Below are positions 8,097-15,407 of a stretch of DNA of 21,313 bases, piece by piece (position 1 is the stretch's first letter; every line of letters starts with the position of its first letter). The stretch covers positions 1 through 21,313 of the forward strand of contig CALAUG010000091.1 in the NCBI GenBank assembly GCA_937892155.1, written 5' to 3'. The translations under genes were made by a program, and so were the position numbers. This DNA comes from an uncultured Bacteroidales bacterium (GTDB lineage: Bacteria; Bacteroidota; Bacteroidia; Bacteroidales; UBA1715). The notes beneath the pieces were generated by a model. The model ran no database searches, had not been told where the DNA came from, and was given only the letters and a program-made list of their open reading frames with translations.

Positions 8097-9176
8097 ATGA
8101 ATACACCAAACAATTACATCTGCTTTTTTGATTCCCACAAATCGTGGGGAGGAGGAGAAAAATGGCATCACGAAACAGCAACATATTTCCACGAACAAGG
8201 ATTCAAGACGCTAGTTTGTGCCAATAAGAATGGTGTGCTATCCCACTTATCGAAAGGTATTCCTCAACATGAAGTACAACTTTCAAATTTAAGTTTCCTC
8301 AACCCTTTTGCATACATAAGAATATACAGAATACTCAAGAAATACGAGATTTCGACTATCATACTCTGTCTGCCAATCGACATTAAAGTTGCCGGCATTG
8401 TTGCAAAATTGCTAAAAATTCCCAATATAGTATACAGAAGGGGATGTGCCATACCTATCAAGGACTCTTTTTCAAACCGTTTTTTGTTTTCTAAAGTTTT
8501 AACAGAAATCGTTGCAAATTCACAGGCCACCAAACAATCCATAGTCGCCAACAATCCAAATTTAATTGCAGATGAGAAAATAAAAGTTTTTTATAACGGC
8601 ATACCAATTCCAAAATCAATTAGCCATGCCGACAACAAAATTTTTACTATTGGAACCGCAGGGCGACTTGAGCCTCAAAAAAACATGTTCGCCGTTCTTG
8701 AAATTGCTGAAATTCTTAGAAAAAAGAATTTTTCGTTTTGCATAAAAATTGCTGGTGAAGGAGGACAATATGAGCAACTCAAACAAGAAATCTGTAAACG
8801 TTCCTTACAAGAATACGTTCAACTTCTGGGATTTGTTGAAAACATGAATGGATTCTACAACACAATAAATGCATTTATACTCACTTCACACGGAGAAGGA
8901 TTTGGCTACGTCCTTGCTGAGGCAATGGCACACGAATTACCTATATTGGCATTCGACACTTGTAGCAGTCCAGAACTGATTTCAGACAATGTAAACGGAT
9001 TTCTTATTCCATTACACGACAATCAAGCTTTTGCCGACAAAATAGAGGAACTCATACTTGACACACAAAAAGCGCATACAATTGGATGTAACGGACGAAA
9101 GATTGTAGAAGACAAATTCGAAAAAGAATACAATATGTCACTATTAGCAACACATATTTCTTCTATCAGCAAATGA
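8097..9176 (+). CDS. GT4-family glycosyltransferase (GT-B fold)
   Basis: A 359-residue retaining glycosyltransferase, probably acting at the inner face of the inner membrane on a lipid-linked glycan. The N-terminal acceptor domain has WGGGEKW (17-23). The C-terminal donor domain has the GTAGRLEPQKN loop (186-196), IAGEGGQ (218-224), the EX7E motif EGFGYVLAE (267-275) and SPELI before NGFLI (291-304), all classic for GT4 enzymes using nucleotide sugars. Sugar and acceptor cannot be read from sequence. It starts 2 bp after folA and its TGA overlaps the mqnB start as ATGA, so translation is probably coupled. The O-antigen ligase and GT90 on the other strand suggest LPS or O-antigen synthesis. 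Confidence 0.9.
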   Translation: MNTPNNYICFFDSHKSWGGGEKWHHETATYFHEQGFKTLVCANKNGVLSHLSKGIPQHEVQLSNLSFLNPFAYIRIYRILKKYEISTIILCLPIDIKVAGIVAKLLKIPNIVYRRGCAIPIKDSFSNRFLFSKVLTEIVANSQATKQSIVANNPNLIADEKIKVFYNGIPIPKSISHADNKIFTIGTAGRLEPQKNMFAVLEIAEILRKKNFSFCIKIAGEGGQYEQLKQEICKRSLQEYVQLLGFVENMNGFYNTINAFILTSHGEGFGYVLAEAMAHELPILAFDTCSSPELISDNVNGFLIPLHDNQAFADKIEELILDTQKAHTIGCNGRKIVEDKFEKEYNMSLLATHISSISK

Positions 9177-9796
9177 ACATCACTATAGTTATTCCTTCCG
9201 AATTGGAAGCACACGGACTAGTATTAGAACCTAACGAACACATAACAAATATTCTTGTTTCGGGTATTGGAGGTTTTAACACATTGTATTCTCTCACCAA
9301 ACATTGCACAAAGCACAAACCCGATTTTATTATACATGCAGGCATTTGCGGGAGTTTTGATCCGACACTACAAATTGGCGACGTTGTGAGCGTTATGATA
9401 GACTCTTTTGCTGACTTCGGTACTTTAGAAAATGGAAAATGGAAAACTGGTTTCGAAATGGGACTTATCAGTTCACATAAAGTACCATTCACCGACGGAG
9501 AATTGGTTGCAACGCGGACCGACATTGCTGATTTCCCAAAGGTTATTGCAACGACGTCACAAACAATTACAAGTACGACATCTCAAAAAGAATTAGTCGA
9601 AAAAAAATTTCACCCTGCCATTGAAACCATGGAAGGAGCATACGTCCACTACGTCTGCATAAAAGAAGACATACCATTTGTACATTTACGGGCTGTTTCC
9701 AACATAGTAGGCGTAAGAGATAAATCTCAATGGGACATTCCTTTAGCAAAGAAAAAACTACACGAAGCAATTAATAGTGTCCTTCTCAGTCTTTAG
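9173..9796 (+). CDS. mqnB: Futalosine hydrolase (menaquinone pathway)
   Basis: A 207-residue nucleosidase of the MTA/SAH (PNP/UDP) superfamily. Futalosine hydrolases split futalosine into dehypoxanthine futalosine and hypoxanthine, a step in the alternative menaquinone route. Visible motifs are GIGGFNT (31-37), the nucleoside-binding AGICGSFDP (56-64), ETMEGAYV (151-158) and RAVSNIVGVRDKSQWDIPLA (173-192). The long RDKSQWDIPLA segment is characteristic of MqnB rather than Pfs-type MTA/SAH nucleosidases, which remain the main alternative. The start overlaps the GT4 stop by 4 bp. The 3' end overlaps the convergent O-antigen ligase by 11 bp. No other mqn gene is in the window. Confidence 0.85.
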   Translation: MNITIVIPSELEAHGLVLEPNEHITNILVSGIGGFNTLYSLTKHCTKHKPDFIIHAGICGSFDPTLQIGDVVSVMIDSFADFGTLENGKWKTGFEMGLISSHKVPFTDGELVATRTDIADFPKVIATTSQTITSTTSQKELVEKKFHPAIETMEGAYVHYVCIKEDIPFVHLRAVSNIVGVRDKSQWDIPLAKKKLHEAINSVLLSL

Positions 9797-11357
9797 CAGA
9801 TGGCTGCAATACCAGCAGCACTGTTCCCATAAAGACATAATAAGCAGCGCCTGCGGAAGTTGTAAGAATATTCTCCGCACAAGAAATAACAAAGCAAGCA
9901 GCAAACCACCCCGTGGTTATCAGGGTACGACGAGATGTTGAGAATATGTAAGAAGCAATAAAACAAACTATAAACAACATCATTCCAAAAATCCCAGTCA
10001 TCAACCCCATCATAAGGAACTGATTATGAGGAAGTCCCCAATGTTCTCTTGACAGACCTGTATTTGAGCGTTCATAATTTGCATTCATTGCTGTTTGTAC
10101 ATCGGTACCGTAGCCAACATAAGGATGTTCACATAAAGTCTGCAATGCGCATTTCATAAATTCAAATCTCTGGGCTATAGAATGCGAATCAGCATTTCCC
10201 CCATTATAATAATCGTGTAATTCCCAACACGTTTCGTAAATACGCTTACGAGGATTTTTTTTATCCGTGAATCTGTAATTTGTAAATCCCTGTTTTACTA
10301 ATTCTAAATCCTCCAAATCCAATTGAGCAAATCCATCAGCATCCTTATTCAAGTTTTTTGAAGCCATATAACGGCACAACGTATACAAATATATATTGCC
10401 CACTTCATCAGTTTCATACACAGAAAATCCAAATGTATTTCGCCAACAAGAATCCAATTCTTCACGACAAACATTCACATTTGTCCAATGTCCGTTTTCT
10501 GGAGAATATAATGTCCCCGGAATCTCATACAAACCATTGTGACTTGTTCTTCTCGGCAATTGCTCAACATCAACATCATCTGTATATATGAAATATCTAG
10601 CTTCCGAATACACTATAAACCCCGACGCCAATGCACCAATAATCAAGACTGTAGTAACAATAATTTTTAGAGTACGATTGGATGTTTTCCCTAAATATAT
10701 GTAACAAAATATACAAAGTAAAATAGCAAAAGCAATATATACCGAAAATGACTGCATGAAAATAACAAACATTGACAGCCAAACCATGACAGCCAATAAA
10801 AACATTTTTTCACGACGACCAACAGCAATCCTATTTTCAAAAAAAACATAATGGACACACATAGTCCAAGCAAGTAGACAATAACCTCCAAACCTGTTAT
10901 ATGACATAAAAGGAGAAATTGTGCGTATGTCAACATTGTCACCCAAAAGAACAAAATAATTAAAGCTACAGTATAAAGAGTTTACACACATGGACATGAT
11001 AAACAGCAATGCCAACGAATGAAACTGATTTTGTGATAATTCTCCGTGCGAACCAAGTGCCAGCACAAAAACAAGCATTGGAAAATATTTCACAATATAA
11101 AACACCGCTTCGTCATCTGGCAATTGGAAAGTAAAACGGATAAATATAAGCAACACAACTATGAGAAAACATACTGCCGACTTATTATGAATTAAAATAA
11201 ATAGCTTTTCGACATACCGTCCATCGAAAATGAGATAAACGACAAACAATATTGTACTCAATGTGATAAGAAAATTTCCCCAGCTTATTGTCATTAAACT
11301 AAATGCCAATATAATGTAGAAGATTAAGTCTGAATATGTCCGAAAAATTGATTTCAT
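9786..11357 (-). CDS. O-antigen ligase/polymerase family membrane protein (Wzy_C)
   Basis: Starting at the ATG at 11357 (MKSIFRTYSD), 4 bp after the GT90 stop, it has 523 residues. An upstream ATG at 11420 would overlap GT90 by 59 bp and add a Cys-rich stretch with no family look, so I reject it. Roughly ten hydrophobic segments surround one large loop (about residues 250-445). The loop ends with the Wzy_C signature: RFEFMKCALQTLCEHPYVGYG (397-417) and GLPHNQFLMMGLMTGIFG (441-458). The family joins O-antigen to lipid A-core (WaaL) or polymerises repeat units (Wzy) at the periplasmic face; sequence alone does not separate the two. The loop is longer than in enterobacterial WaaL, but I recall similar long loops in Bacteroidetes relatives. 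Confidence 0.85.
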   Translation of the reverse strand: MKSIFRTYSDLIFYIILAFSLMTISWGNFLITLSTILFVVYLIFDGRYVEKLFILIHNKSAVCFLIVVLLIFIRFTFQLPDDEAVFYIVKYFPMLVFVLALGSHGELSQNQFHSLALLFIMSMCVNSLYCSFNYFVLLGDNVDIRTISPFMSYNRFGGYCLLAWTMCVHYVFFENRIAVGRREKMFLLAVMVWLSMFVIFMQSFSVYIAFAILLCIFCYIYLGKTSNRTLKIIVTTVLIIGALASGFIVYSEARYFIYTDDVDVEQLPRRTSHNGLYEIPGTLYSPENGHWTNVNVCREELDSCWRNTFGFSVYETDEVGNIYLYTLCRYMASKNLNKDADGFAQLDLEDLELVKQGFTNYRFTDKKNPRKRIYETCWELHDYYNGGNADSHSIAQRFEFMKCALQTLCEHPYVGYGTDVQTAMNANYERSNTGLSREHWGLPHNQFLMMGLMTGIFGMMLFIVCFIASYIFSTSRRTLITTGWFAACFVISCAENILTTSAGAAYYVFMGTVLLVLQPSAKD

Positions 11358-11361
11358 ACCA

Positions 11362-12336
11362 TTATAGAGACATTTGTCCAGTTTTTTCGAAATATTTCTG
11401 CACAACCAGCAACGACACAATGTCTTCCCGTTTTTTATCTAAAAATTGTTTCACAAATTCGTGGGCATGATTAATGATTGCCTGCGCTTCATCTGTATGA
11501 TGTATGTAATATTCCATACGTTCTACGAGGTCCGAATAATCGTCTTTTATAGCTACGTAATGATAATTAGGAATCAACCTTCCTTCCATAAACCAAGTTT
11601 CAAATTTGGGTAGTGGCATAACTGCCAACGAATTAGTATTCATCACCCACTTTAAATTTGTTGCGACATCATTTCCCTCCAAGCAAAGAATGAACTTATA
11701 GTCCAAATGCTTCTCACGTGAGATTTTTGGCGTTCTCCAAGCAGGATTATGCAATTTCGCGTCACTTACGTGTCCTAAATCACACATTGGATGTCCAAAC
11801 CACATTTCATAAAACCGTATTCTGTGGGGTTGTGAGACAATTGCTCGCCCAATTATTTTATCCTTCTTTGCCTCAAAAGGAATTTCATCATTAATAAAAT
11901 TAAAATGACGATACTTGTTCAATTTGAGCAAAACTGAGTTTGAATTATCTCCATCCAAAGGTCTGCTCTTTACAAAAGAAGGCGTAGAAGTAATTGTATT
12001 AACATCTCCTTCTATTAATTGTATAGAATATGAATTTGGGAAATATCTTGTATACCGATACGTATCGAAAAAATACGCAAAATGCTCCGATTTACTAAAA
12101 CAAAAATCTTTTAGTTTAATGGATTCATTACCAACAGATTGTACTGTTTCTTTCTTGCAATAGTAATCGACCCGATCCATAACATAGTCCCATTGTTCCT
12201 GATGTTTTCGCTTATATGAAGCTATCTTACGATTCAAATGTTTTTGATAGAAATATTTAGGAACAACATACCCCAAAAGACTGCTTACGAAATAAAAGAG
12301 CTTAATATTTTTTGACACTTTATTTGTCATACACAA
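11362..12336 (-). CDS. Glycosyltransferase family 90 (LpsA/CAP10-like)
   Basis: A 324-residue GT90-type enzyme. The C-terminal half carries the family pattern: SRPLDGDNSNSVLLKLNKYRH region (124-144), FILCLEGNDVATNLKW (215-230), the MPLPKFETWFMEGRLIPNYH region (240-259) and a closing helix ending in QKYFEKTGQ. GT90 members add xylose or glucose in eukaryotes and glucose or galactose to LPS cores in bacteria (LpsA). The residues after the start are mildly hydrophobic (LFYFVSSLLGYVV, 13-25), perhaps a membrane anchor. A second Met at residue 3 is an alternative start. It precedes the O-antigen ligase by 4 bp, so the two are probably co-transcribed and act on the same glycan. Donor and acceptor are unknown. 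Confidence 0.85.
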   Translation of the reverse strand: MCMTNKVSKNIKLFYFVSSLLGYVVPKYFYQKHLNRKIASYKRKHQEQWDYVMDRVDYYCKKETVQSVGNESIKLKDFCFSKSEHFAYFFDTYRYTRYFPNSYSIQLIEGDVNTITSTPSFVKSRPLDGDNSNSVLLKLNKYRHFNFINDEIPFEAKKDKIIGRAIVSQPHRIRFYEMWFGHPMCDLGHVSDAKLHNPAWRTPKISREKHLDYKFILCLEGNDVATNLKWVMNTNSLAVMPLPKFETWFMEGRLIPNYHYVAIKDDYSDLVERMEYYIHHTDEAQAIINHAHEFVKQFLDKKREDIVSLLVVQKYFEKTGQMSL

Positions 12337-12354
12337 AACAGAGCTATAGCAGCC

Positions 12355-12368
12355 TCGGAATATTCCGA
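12355..12368. promoter_or_regulatory. Perfect 14-bp palindrome TCGGAATATTCCGA
   Basis: It lies in the 36-bp gap after the HU-SPOR stop codon and before the GT90 start. It can fold as a 5-bp stem with an ATAT loop, but no T-tract follows, so it is not a standard intrinsic terminator. A second palindrome, GCTATAGC, sits at 12343-12350. An operator, a dimeric regulator site or a transcript-end hairpin are all possible. Confidence 0.35.
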
Positions 12369-12372
12369 AATC

Positions 12373-13410
12373 TTACGATTCTTTTACATACAACCACGCA
12401 TTGTTATATTCTGATTTACTATGTAAATCATTGATAAACTCTTGCGCTTCATTTTTATCAGCAAAAGCAGACAAATACACACGTGTTTTCCCCTCATCTT
12501 TAAGTACTCCCGCATCGTAGTCTTTGCCTTTCAACCTCATAGAATATTTTTCTGCATTTTCTTTTACCAAGAAAGTTCCTACTATAATGTAGTACTTGGC
12601 GTCACTGCTATTAGTTTTCTCCAATTTGGCTGTCTGCTTTTGCTTACTGATTTCCGATTTTTTATCTTCTTGTGCTGGTCTTTCTACAACCTTATTCGTT
12701 GCTTCTTGGCGAGTCTCAACAGTTTGTGTTCCTTGAAGTTGTTCAAAAGAGACAGTTTCTTCATCAATTTGAGCAACCGCACCCAAAGGTTTATATTCCG
12801 ATGGTGACGGGATTTCAGGAGAAGAAAAGTCCATATTAACAGCAGTGTTACGGAACATAGATGCAAATTGCGCACTTTGCGATATCTGCAAAATATTTGG
12901 AATTAAAAATGCGCCGAACAAAATCGGCGAAGCGATAAACAATGCCTTACCGGCTGCTTTAGCAATTTTTAAAGGTTTCTCTTTTGCTTTTTTCTCTTCT
13001 GCATCGAGTAATTTATCTATCGCGAAATCGGTTAAACCGTATGTCTCAGGAAAACTATCAGGAGAAATTGCAGACTCAAAAGATTTGTCTGGATGAATAA
13101 CACCAACACCATCCACTACAAAATCACGCTGCTCCCGCATTGCATTATTAATGTCTTCTACATATTTACTAAGCAATGTTTCTGCTTCTTCTTGAGGGCA
13201 TTGCATTACATCGGAGACATACGACACAAACGCGTTCCCGTCATCAATAGTTTGAGAAAAAACCACAACATACTGAGGTGGTTTAAACTTGATTTGTTCT
13301 TCTTTTACCAATCGTGCAGTTTGATAGCGGACAACAAACGAACCAAACGAAGGCAACGTTACAATACCTTCCTCTATTAATGCAGCCTGTATAAGCGATT
13401 CCACATTCAT
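12373..13410 (-). CDS. HU-CCDC81-type domain and SPOR domain single-pass membrane protein
   Basis: A 345-residue protein with three parts. Residues 1-110 resemble the HU-CCDC81 clade of HU/IHF-like domains (LIEEGIVTLPSFGSFVVRY near 11-29, and VVDGVGVI at 98-105). A basic linker (139-152) leads to one transmembrane segment (about 155-173), then a low-complexity linker rich in Ser, Gln and Lys. A SPOR domain closes the protein (about 271-342: YYIIVGTFLVKENAEKY, later TRVYLSAFADKNEAQEF). SPOR domains bind denuded septal peptidoglycan in the periplasm. The N-terminus should be cytoplasmic and may contact DNA or a division protein. This architecture is known in Bacteroidetes, and a chromosome-segregation or division role has been predicted. 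A promoter-like box lies just upstream, so it is probably its own unit. Confidence 0.8.
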   Translation of the reverse strand: MNVESLIQAALIEEGIVTLPSFGSFVVRYQTARLVKEEQIKFKPPQYVVVFSQTIDDGNAFVSYVSDVMQCPQEEAETLLSKYVEDINNAMREQRDFVVDGVGVIHPDKSFESAISPDSFPETYGLTDFAIDKLLDAEEKKAKEKPLKIAKAAGKALFIASPILFGAFLIPNILQISQSAQFASMFRNTAVNMDFSSPEIPSPSEYKPLGAVAQIDEETVSFEQLQGTQTVETRQEATNKVVERPAQEDKKSEISKQKQTAKLEKTNSSDAKYYIIVGTFLVKENAEKYSMRLKGKDYDAGVLKDEGKTRVYLSAFADKNEAQEFINDLHSKSEYNNAWLYVKES

Positions 13411-13429
13411 AATCGTTACTTAACAATTA

Positions 13430-13464
13430 CAAATTTATCGGCTCACTGCATTCAAAATTTCAAA
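13430..13464 (-). promoter_or_regulatory. Candidate Bacteroidetes promoter for the HU-SPOR gene
   Basis: The minus strand carries TAAATTTG (13430-13437), an exact TAnnTTTG, about 20 bp before the ATG. A TTTG at 13461-13464 lies 23 bp farther upstream; another at 13453-13456 is 15 bp away. The rest of the 147-bp gap to the apbE stop shows no strong terminator or small gene. Confidence 0.5.
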
Positions 13465-13557
13465 AGAGATGAGGAGTTATTATTCAGTTATTAACAACTA
13501 TGGAATACTGAGTAGTGATTATTTACAATTAACCTCTTGAAACCAATAGCTCAATTC

Positions 13558-14631
13558 TTATTGTTGTATAATTCCTGGAGTCTTGTAGGTTGCCAAATCA
13601 TTACCATCGGCAAATATCAATAGTGCATCAAATTCAGGGTGAGCCTTCAAAAATTCTTTTGATTTCTCAACACCCATAGCCATACAGGCGGTTGCTATTG
13701 CATCAGCATCTATACATTCTTCTGCAACCACGGTTATGCTTAATAAATCGGTCGGTATTGATTGTCCCGTATGAGGATTCACTGTATGGGCATATTTTTT
13801 CCCATTTTCATAAAAAAATTTCCTATAATTTCCAGATGTTGCCAACGACTTATTATCCAATACTATTGATATGGAACTTTGCATCTCTACCGGCAAATTA
13901 TCAACACCCTCCTCTGGACGGGTTATGCCAATTTTCCAACATTTCCCCTTGGGATTTTTGCCCTTCACGCGCATTTCACTGCCAACATCAACTAGGTAAT
14001 TTTTAACACCAAGCGAATCCAAATAACGAGCTATCAAATCACTTGAATAACCTTGCGCATTGGCATTCCCAGTTATTTGCACCCGTGGATCATCTTTTAC
14101 ACACTTATTGCCTTCCAAATGGATTTTGTCCATGCCAACAAAATTCAAAATACTATCGATTTGAGTCTGATTGGGCAACATGCTTTTGTTTGCATCTGTT
14201 TTGGATAATGTATCCATATTTATAGACGTACAGGATTGTTCTATCGTTTCTGGCCCAAAACGCCATATATTCACAAGAGGACCAACGGTAATATCAAACA
14301 AGCCATCAGTCATTGCAGAAATTCGCTGTGATTGTTCGAAGAAATACCGAAATTGAGAATTAATGCGAACCGAAGTATCATTATTATTTATTCGCGAAAT
14401 AATCGATTCCTTAATATAAATACTGAATGTAGTATCGAACTTTGTTAAAATGGAATCAAATTCTGCCTTACGCATTTTTGTATCCTCATAAACCACACGA
14501 TAATAAGTTCCCTGAGCAAGACCCTTAACCTCGTAATACTTAGCCTTTGAACACGAACTAAAAAATAAAACAGCGAATACCCACAATAGACATCGCTGTA
14601 TGTTATGCTGTTTCAAGGAACCAATACACAT
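13558..14631 (-). CDS. apbE: FAD:protein FMN transferase, lipoprotein (ApbE)
   Basis: A 357-residue ApbE enzyme. The family uses FAD and Mg2+ to attach FMN covalently to Thr/Ser of exported redox proteins such as NqrC and RnfG. A hydrophobic signal (14-24) ends in the lipobox FSSC with Cys27, so it is a lipoprotein. Family motifs are GLAQGTYY (37-44), TDGLFDITVGPLVNIW (108-123), YAHTVNPHTGQ (280-290) and DADAIATACMAMG (308-320), with the metal-binding Asp/Thr cluster in the last. Two segments look unusual: GNANAQGY (188-195) where many members have AIAKGY, and DVGSE (215-219) for GGE. The ATG overlaps the lpxA stop as TAATG, so translation is probably coupled. No Nqr or Rnf target is in the window. 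Confidence 0.9.
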   Translation of the reverse strand: MCIGSLKQHNIQRCLLWVFAVLFFSSCSKAKYYEVKGLAQGTYYRVVYEDTKMRKAEFDSILTKFDTTFSIYIKESIISRINNNDTSVRINSQFRYFFEQSQRISAMTDGLFDITVGPLVNIWRFGPETIEQSCTSINMDTLSKTDANKSMLPNQTQIDSILNFVGMDKIHLEGNKCVKDDPRVQITGNANAQGYSSDLIARYLDSLGVKNYLVDVGSEMRVKGKNPKGKCWKIGITRPEEGVDNLPVEMQSSISIVLDNKSLATSGNYRKFFYENGKKYAHTVNPHTGQSIPTDLLSITVVAEECIDADAIATACMAMGVEKSKEFLKAHPEFDALLIFADGNDLATYKTPGIIQQ

Positions 14632-15404
14632 TATGGTCTTTTGATTATACCGTTTGGAGAATTTTCTATGAATTTTAATATAGAATCACGCTCGGCGGAT
14701 TGAGGAATCTGCGCACGAACCATTTCCAAAGCATCTTTCATCAACACTCCTTTTTGCAAGAAAATCAAACGATAAATTTCCTGTATTTCACGAATTTTCT
14801 CCTCCGAAAAACCGCGACGTGCAAGACCGACAGAGTTAATACCAATATATTGTATCGGTTCTTGGGCAGCCTTCACAAAAGGCGGTACATTTTTTCTAAT
14901 GAATGTTCCGCCAGCAATAAATGCGTGATCACCCACTTCCATAAATTGTTGTGCACCAGCTTTTCCCTCTATAATCACATAATCACCAATGACACAATGA
15001 CCAGAAAGTGCTGCATAATTTGCAAAAATACAATTATTACCAACTATACAATCATGAGCAATATGAACATACCCCATGAGCAAGCAATTGCTACCTACGG
15101 CCGTTTTCATCTTATCCACTGTACCACGATGAATGGTAACGCATTCACGAATAACAGTATTATCGCCAATTTCAACAGTTGTATGCTCACCAGCAAATTT
15201 CAAATCCTGAGGAACTGCAGAAATAACGGCACCAGGAAATATGTGGCAATTTTTACCTATACGTGCTCCCGGCATTATGGTTACGTTTGGCTCTATGATA
15301 GTACCATCACCAATTTCAACATCATCATAAATATATGAAAATGGCTTTACAACAACATCCTTACCTAATTTTGCCTGTGGGTCTATATATGCTAATTGAT
15401 TCAT
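14631..15404 (-). CDS. lpxA: UDP-N-acetylglucosamine O-acyltransferase (LpxA)
   Basis: A 257-residue LpxA that moves a 3-hydroxyacyl chain from ACP to the 3-OH of UDP-GlcNAc, the first step of lipid A synthesis. Hexapeptide repeats form the left-handed beta-helix over about residues 5-190. The catalytic His is H117 in GYVHIAHDCIVG (111-122), equivalent to E. coli H125. The C-terminal helical part starts near 195 (RRGFSEEKIREIQEIYRLIF). The segment GKAGAQQF (147-154) has Gln at 152 where E. coli and, as I recall, Bacteroides have His (HQF; E. coli H144). It starts 3 bp after lpxC-fabZ and overlaps apbE by one base, so the three are probably one operon. Confidence 0.95.
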   Translation of the reverse strand: MNQLAYIDPQAKLGKDVVVKPFSYIYDDVEIGDGTIIEPNVTIMPGARIGKNCHIFPGAVISAVPQDLKFAGEHTTVEIGDNTVIRECVTIHRGTVDKMKTAVGSNCLLMGYVHIAHDCIVGNNCIFANYAALSGHCVIGDYVIIEGKAGAQQFMEVGDHAFIAGGTFIRKNVPPFVKAAQEPIQYIGINSVGLARRGFSEEKIREIQEIYRLIFLQKGVLMKDALEMVRAQIPQSAERDSILKFIENSPNGIIKRP

Positions 15405-15407
15405 GTT

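Noticed and set aside
11358..11420. Upstream ATG at 11420 for the O-antigen ligase
   Set aside because: It overlaps GT90 by 59 bp and adds a Cys-rich leader unlike the family. The ATG at 11357 starts directly before the first membrane segment, 4 bp after the GT90 stop.
13411..13557. An intrinsic terminator after apbE
   Set aside because: Only 3-4 bp inverted repeats are present (for example around 13490-13530), with no GC stem followed by a T-tract on the transcribed strand.
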